A DNA stretch of 64,000 bases from Burkholderiales bacterium. Its GTDB lineage: Bacteria > Pseudomonadota > Gammaproteobacteria > Burkholderiales > Burkholderiaceae_C. The stretch is taken from NCBI GenBank assembly GCA_016213325.1, contig JACRAY010000035.1, positions 88,667-152,666 on the forward strand. Direction: 5' to 3'. This document shows, one piece after another, positions 62,001 to 64,000 of this stretch; positions within the stretch are counted from its first letter, which is position 1; each line of letters begins with the position of its first letter. Both the position numbers and the translations under genes were made by a program. Below the pieces are notes generated by a model, which was not told where the DNA came from, ran no database searches, and saw only the letters and a list, made by a program, of their open reading frames with translations.

Positions 62001-64000
62001 AATGCACCGAGACCGAGCCGCCGTCACCGGCGTCGCCCGAGCCTCCGTTGAGGATTTCGCCGCCCTGCGCCCACAGCCCGTAGAGGTCCACGTCACCTTG
62101 CGCGCGCACCACGATGCGCCCACCGTCGGCAGCCGCCGACGTGCCGGTGCCGCTGCCGGCGTTGAGCGTGCTGGTAACCGAAACCTTGCCCTTGCCGCTC
62201 GTGGTGCTGAGCGCCGTAAGCAGCACTTCACCACCCTTGGCCGCCGAGTCGGTACCGGCCTTCCCGTCGGCCAGCACGGAATACAGGCTGATGTTGCCGC
62301 CGGTGCTGGTGATGGAGACCAGTCCACCGCCGGTGGCCGAAGTCGAGGTCGTTTCGTCTGCGCCGACGGCCAACACATCGCCCGTCACAGTGATGTCGCC
62401 TCCCGCTTGCACCATCACCGAGCCGCCGGCCGTGCCGGACGAGGCGCCGACGTCGATGCGGGCCGCGCTGATGTCGCCCAGCGCCTTCAGCGTGACGGTG
62501 CCGCCGCCGTAGGAGTCGATGGTGGCGCTGCCGCTGATGCTGCCGGTGGAAGCGGTGATGCTGACCGGCTGGCTGTTGGTGCCCTGCACGAAGGTCGAGG
62601 TGCCGAGCGCGATGTCGCCGCCGTCGGCCACCATCGTCACGCCGTCGCCTTCCAGCAGCACGAAGTCGGACACCGAGATGCCGGCCTTGCCCTTGATCGT
62701 GAGGGCGCCGGCCGAGGCGGAGACCTTTTCCCCGATGTCGACGCTGGCACCGCTGCCAGAGGCGATCAGGGTGACGGCGGTGCCGTAGACCTGGGCGCCG
62801 TCAGCCACGGTGAGGTTGCCGCCGGTCGTGGCGAGCGAGACCGTGCCGTCGCTGCCGACGCCGGATGAACTTGCCGTGCCGCCGGGGTGCGCCAGGGTCA
62901 GCGTGTCCACGGCCAGCGCCTGCGTATTGGTGAACGAGAACTTGCTGCCGCCGCCCCAGGCATGGCCGGCAATCTTGTTGACCTGGTTGCCGGCGGCGGT
63001 CAGGATGACGCTGCCGGCATTGGCCTGGGCGATCAGCTTGTCGACCGAGATGGCGCCGCCCGTCCCCTGGGTGATGTCGCCGGTATTGGCGAACAGGAAC
63101 AGCCCGCCGTCGGTCCCGGTCAGGGCGGCGTTCACGGTGATGCCGGCGTCCGAGTGCAGGCCGAGCGTGGTGTTCGACCAGTTCACGGGTGCGTTCACCG
63201 TGATGGTCCCGGCCTCGTCGGTGCCGCCGTAGCTATCGGTGCGCACGATGACGTTGCCACCCGCGAGCGCGGCGCTCAGCGTGTTCGCCGTGATGGTCGC
63301 CGAATTGCCGTTCGCTTCATACGACGTGTCGTTGCCGCTAGGTATCGTGTCGAAGTTGCTGTCGACGAGGTTCGTGATTTCGATGTTGGCCGGGTCCAGC
63401 AGCAGCAGGCCGGCGTTGCCCGCCGGTGCGCGCCGGTCAGCCGTGCCATCGAATTCCAGGTAGCGCTTGCCCGACACCTCGACGTTGCCGCCGTCGCCGC
63501 CGGACGCGCCGCCGCGGGCGGAAATGTGGCCGTGATAGCGCGTCGTGTCGTCCGCAAAGACCACCACCGTGCCACCGTCGCCGTTAGCCGTGGCATCGGC
63601 CTTGATGGTCACGCCGTCATCCACCACCGTGAGGCTGGCGTTGGAAACGCGCGCGTCCAGGCCCTGCCAGCCGCCGCCCACCAGCACCTCGCCGCCGCCG
63701 GCCGGGCCGCTGGCGTCTATGACCGCACCGCTCTTCAGCCGCACCTGGTCAGCCGTGATGTGCACCTGCCCGCCGCTGTCACCCCGGCTGGCCGTGACCT
63801 GCCCGGAAACTTCGGCCGTGTCCTGCGCCTTCAGCACGACCTTGCCGCCTTCCAGCGTGGCCGCCTGCGCGTTGATCAGCCCGCTGTGCTTGAGTTGCCC
63901 GGCGAAGATGCCCACCGCGCCGCCTTCCAGCGTGCCCAGGTTCACCGCGCTGTCGCTGGGCGCTTGCACCTCCAGTGCGATGCCTTCCAGGCCGCGCCCC
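53044..64000 (-). CDS. giant Gly-rich beta-helical surface protein (filamentous haemagglutinin/TpsA type), 5' end outside window
   Basis: At least 3,650 residues, open at base 64000; the signal peptide and TPS secretion domain must lie upstream. The first visible part (VQAPSDSAVNLGTLEGG, LKHSGLINAQAATLEGGKVV) is the haemagglutination-activity repeat region of TpsA exoproteins, followed by the long Gly-rich repeat array (GGxGGxVxLxSxGGxI with DAxGG, DAWGGN, AYGG variants), predicted to form a right-handed beta-helix. Near the C terminus a ~150-residue Pro-Thr/Pro-Glu tract leads to a short acidic tail (LLVEEEEEQAKEKSK) with a single Cys three residues from the end. It converges on the phn genes. 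A TpsB partner is not in the window. Surface adhesin or matrix role likely. Confidence 0.85.
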   Translation of the reverse strand, partial: GRGLEGIALEVQAPSDSAVNLGTLEGGAVGIFAGQLKHSGLINAQAATLEGGKVVLKAQDTAEVSGQVTASRGDSGGQVHITADQVRLKSGAVIDASGPAGGGEVLVGGGWQGLDARVSNASLTVVDDGVTIKADATANGDGGTVVVFADDTTRYHGHISARGGASGGDGGNVEVSGKRYLEFDGTADRRAPAGNAGLLLLDPANIEITNLVDSNFDTIPSGNDTSYEANGNSATITANTLSAALAGGNVIVRTDSYGGTDEAGTITVNAPVNWSNTTLGLHSDAGITVNAALTGTDGGLFLFANTGDITQGTGGAISVDKLIAQANAGSVILTAAGNQVNKIAGHAWGGGSKFSFTNTQALAVDTLTLAHPGGTASSSGVGSDGTVSLATTGGNLTVADGAQVYGTAVTLIASGSGASVDIGEKVSASAGALTIKGKAGISVSDFVLLEGDGVTMVADGGDIALGTSTFVQGTNSQPVSITASTGSISGSATIDSYGGGTVTLKALGDISAARIDVGASSGTAGGSVMVQAGGDITVTGDVLAVGADETTSTSATGGGLVSITSTGGNISLYSVLADGKAGTDSAAKGGEVLLTALSTTSGKGKVSVTSTLNAGSGTGTSAAADGGRIVVRAQGDVDLYGLWAQGGEILNGGSGDAGDGGSVSVHSVGGSITVGFGGVNAWGGNAYGSVGAGGAGGVVSMHAGGGDLKVDTVDAWGGNSNAGAGGKGGTITLGGGGNLVLDDVDAWGGNGGTTGGAGGVVSISSSGGHIDLFGISVWGGNGGTSGGASGTVDMSTTASGKSISFGGGYIDAWGGNGDDSDGGQGGTVRVNAAGHFDIYSLSAYGGQGGSSGNGGNGGNVSITSTGGNITVGWYVDASGSFDAGNTGGAGGNIVLQAPGTAGGAGAITVGDLYVYGGDGSGGPGGGGGLIRVVADKSISAEYLGAGAGYAESLAPGGAGGTVSLASSNGSISFAGGDAYGGGGSSGGIGGKLFVSAPNAAVSNSGGFYAGGGSAVAGNGSGGKGGSIVISAGGNITTGGLIEVPGGEGGTIGGAGGKVSIHSTGGSLSLVSIDANGGAGDEMGGIGGSIRLSTATPAGAGSITIAGGYTVFAHGGAGGTDAGGDGGTIVFDATGNVSFDYVRAMGGGGFSTGLGGTGGSITVSSTGGNLALYEVDASGGDTNESGGNGGSVSLVASATGTDVGKVTATYLYAAGGIGGNGSGGDGGTITVAAHKGIDITHTDVQGGYTSSAGGGTGGTVSLASTSGSIALGSGFATGGWGVSGGDGGLFRISANGSGATVAIGYYLDASGATALEPTGSGGHGGSVVISAGGNITGNLSTYLHAEGGNNGNLLDGTGGAGGLIDLASTNGTVSGFYDLRAWGGQGNATGGMGGAIRVQAASDVTLTYASAYGGASDAAGGDGGTVSIVSTGGNLFLYQVDTSGGGGNGSGGNAGVALLQATAALAGAGAIDTTYLYAAGGGGSGGKGGNGNTITVEADKNILVSHVDVKGGGSSDAAGGMGGTVSLVSANGSISVASGYAYGGTGTPAGAGGVFRIEADGDVALGSLNARGGSGTGDGSGGKGGSIIVSAGGSITGTGGNYLHADGGGNGGSTEAAGGAGGQIALTAAAGAISGIYEYSAYGGAGGSMGGAGGSIVLDAAGNVSLSYASAYGGGAGAGTGGGGGTITITSSGGNLDLYQVDTSGGTAGGTGGNAGVMRLEATGAGASAGVVDIENLYVRGGGGGTGSGGSGNLVTVVANKGLDVAYAEVSGGNTSDGTGGAAGNVSLASVAGSITLGTGNATGGYGASGGQGGVFRMNADAAGQAITVGSGMDVRGGSGYGDNGTGGGGGSIVASAGGDIKGTGSDYLYAMGGGNVSTGGSGGDGGRIELNAGGGILQFYDFQAQGGDGSIAGGTGGSVVFEAAGNLALSYVTAHGGGASAGAAGKGGNISLASTGGYVSVYQLSAYGGIGSLGGQGGSVLMDGADFVEFYAIFASGGSGSVAGTSGGKGGTVTAKAGGNVIKSGYGGYIYANGGGAGYDGDSVSGAGGMGGTVSLVSTGGQVSIDAVEAFGGDGNPGGKGGTVFISALDNTNGSVAFTSIDVDGGMGVVSLAPGGNGGQVTILAKGDILAGSGGGGFVATYGTGVHASGGDSRNALAGTGGTVSLTTSGGSIGVTVNALGGAGLYDDATGGEGGDIIVRQDSGSIDVTSYTLNASGGNASYYSSIGAGGAGGSVTVTAPSGSVTVGRVLAIGGFGQTGGDGGSIVLTSNTTSGTATFQELNVTGGYGYSGSGGDGGWGGTVTVTAGAGISGVSASDGFGDIYAMGGDTYRGAGGTGGTVSLTSNGGTIDLAGGIYANGGYADYDGSGGQGGRIVIRNNAGDVSVGWALDVAGGEVYSASLAAAGGKGGSVSVLATGGGITLGDVYAYGGAGVPGGDGGTVLLQATHLSQGSINFDMIDARGGYGSGVLTAGGGKGGEVMVFAGTDVTQVQSTLQSGWGGITVEGGTGYSAGAGGGGMATVISIGGAITLPDGITAAGGYGSYEGGIGGDGGSIFVKRISGGNLDLTTAYLDASGGDSGSSATGAGGKGGTITVRADAGNVLADTLVAYGGTGVPGGKGGTVSITAGSGMVSFNEIDVGGGYGSLGTVAAGGDGGSVVISAGGDVTQAATPVANIGGLWASGGAGTSAAAGTGGSVSITTATGNVSIEDGIHAEGGSGSDAGASGGDGGNIVISKTGAGNLSLATTYLDAAGGSSSSVDGTYGAGGKGGSVTVTVANGDLAADIVHVHGGSGAPGGTGGTVSLSSPNGAVTFGNVDVSGGVVPFDVVGAAAGGSGGIAVIVAGTDITQATSSIAHGFGGIAAYGTDGISAPAGSGGTVSLAVGTGNISIPDGIYAFGSAGYGDGASGGNGGHIVITKDTGSLDLSSTTMSVDGGWAFDWTTAPAAGGKGGGISITALSGSLTVGELFAYGGDGASGGAGGDVKLQANDTLNGAVSFTYIGVGGGWGSLGVGGAGGTATLSAGTSIDVTGAVGVSIETGPMLAIWAGGGDGTSVGGQGGSVSLTVGSGSIGFGGAAIGADGGWGMGSGGGAGGMGGTVAIKKTGGNLVVADATLSAAGGAGADGGAGGTGGDGGTVSIASSSGTVTFSGASQVWVHGGLGGQSGDLGSFGPNGGAGTLAVTGTSVSVPSLASLTFTGSWTNTGPLAVGGTIDGGGYLANAGTLTLDNGADVSPGAGLDNLAAGTITLASGFATSNLLANAGFVSIDGSLTAPHFASNSGTLHLMGGLLVGGCDCAPPDVTNTGTISGNGSLSLSGGQLYNAGRIAPGASLGAIGGFTIDGNLLNGPGSVLAIDVASASSYDTISVSGTAAFTSVTPAAEVTTLDPPAIELTWVGTSGEVSTGSVLNVLSAATLDLSTVPTVNADFSVGASGGNMELVANSPYPSPEPTPTPTPTPTPTPTPTPTPTPTPTPTPTPTPTPTPEPTPTPTPTPTPTPTPEPTPTPTPTPTPTPTPTPTPEPTPTPTPTPTPEPTPTPTPSPTPTPTPTPSPTPSPTPTPSPTPSPTPTPSPTPSPTPTPSPTPTPSPSPTPVPGTLSDRVQEILPDAPTGLIAAMLSEQENYLTTFTKLLVEEEEEQAKEKSKPSLSDETTCKP
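53233..53680 (-). repeat. Pro-Thr/Pro-Glu coding repeat with GGTGTA microsatellite
   Basis: The whole stretch is built of hexamers coding for Pro-Thr (and Pro-Glu or Pro-Ser), appearing on the plus strand as GGTGTA, GGCGTC and GGTGTC words. At 53567-53614 GGTGTA is repeated exactly eight times. Each unit adds one Pro-Thr dipeptide, so slippage changes length without breaking the frame. It is a stalk- or cell-wall-spanning-type linker between the beta-helix and the C-terminal tail. Confidence 0.85.
55090..57800 (-). repeat. ~540-bp higher-order repeat, about six copies (beta-helix cycle A)
   Basis: The element (VYAYGGAGVPGGDGG anchor) recurs at about 55093, 55632, 56171, 56711, 57241 and 57783, spacings of roughly 530-542 bases, i.e. 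a ~180-residue super-repeat. Each cycle runs through AYGG.G.PGG, GSINFDMIDARGGYG-like, a GTDVTQ segment, LPDGI.AAGG and TAYLDASGGDS-like sub-motifs in the same order. The copies are diverged, not identical. Confidence 0.8.
58700..61210 (-). repeat. ~785-890-bp higher-order repeat, four cycles (beta-helix cycle B)
   Basis: A second super-repeat, period about 261 residues in the best pair, with anchors ADKSISAEYL (about 61200), AHKGIDITHT (about 60310), ADKNILVSHV (about 59505) and ANKGLDVAYA (about 58730). Within each cycle the sub-motif order is kept: GGTVSLASxxGSI, then GGVFRI, GGSIVxSAGGNIT, an AYGG rung, LSYASAYGG and LYQVDTSGG. Distinct from cycle A in order and length, so the gene grew by at least two separate tandem duplications. 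Confidence 0.75.

Overview
The window is high-GC, densely packed DNA whose housekeeping block (recA-recX, argC and sucCD, then topB with a C-terminal SWIB domain) and gene families point to a betaproteobacterium of the order Burkholderiales, most likely Comamonadaceae (Ramlibacter or Variovorax-like). This is inferred from gene content and order, not from a marker-gene search.

Left part (1-15.1 kb): a 5' piece of a CHASE2 sensor gene, succinyl-CoA synthetase (sucD, sucC), divergent argC, recX and recA, a MarR regulator, a TctD/TctE-like two-component pair, a SET-birA-SPOR operon, topB, then a run of small genes (NTF2-like, PEBP-like, an exported deaminase-fold protein, a membrane protein with no visible start codon). 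At 15.1-18.4 kb lies a lower-GC island on the minus strand: an RHS/YD-repeat protein with a Sec signal and a C-terminal PD-(D/E)xK nuclease-like domain, a probable immunity gene and a further small ORF, all behind a near-consensus sigma70 promoter.

From 34.5 down to 18.5 kb a single minus-strand array of 16 genes, mostly joined by 4-bp overlaps, encodes allophanate hydrolase (AtzF), a peptide/nickel-type ABC importer, AtzG-AtzE-AtzH, a BMP/nucleoside-type ABC importer, a biuret-hydrolase-like enzyme, a second enzyme of the same family, and a GntR/FCD regulator as the last gene. A GntR-like palindrome sits just before atzF. I read this as a nitrogen-scavenging operon for biuret/triuret-like or carboxybiuret-forming compounds that converge on allophanate; no cyanuric acid hydrolase is present in the window.

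An orphan NarL-type regulator and an exported serine hydrolase (34.8-37.1 kb) separate this from a phosphonate locus. On the minus strand (48.1-43.2 kb) are the 2-aminoethylphosphonate ABC importer and phnW, followed after a hairpin element by glutamine-synthetase-like, M20 peptidase, Fe-alcohol dehydrogenase, class I amidotransferase and aldehyde dehydrogenase genes that look like a gamma-glutamylation pathway. Divergently (48.3-53.0 kb) are phnR, phnA, phnY, a phosphonate-associated HD protein and an EamA transporter. Together PhnW-PhnY-PhnA convert 2-aminoethylphosphonate to acetate and phosphate.

The right 11 kb (53.0-64.0 kb) is one minus-strand reading frame, open at the window edge, encoding a very large Gly-rich beta-helical surface protein of the filamentous-haemagglutinin/TpsA type. 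It carries two families of higher-order repeats and a Pro-Thr tract near the C terminus.
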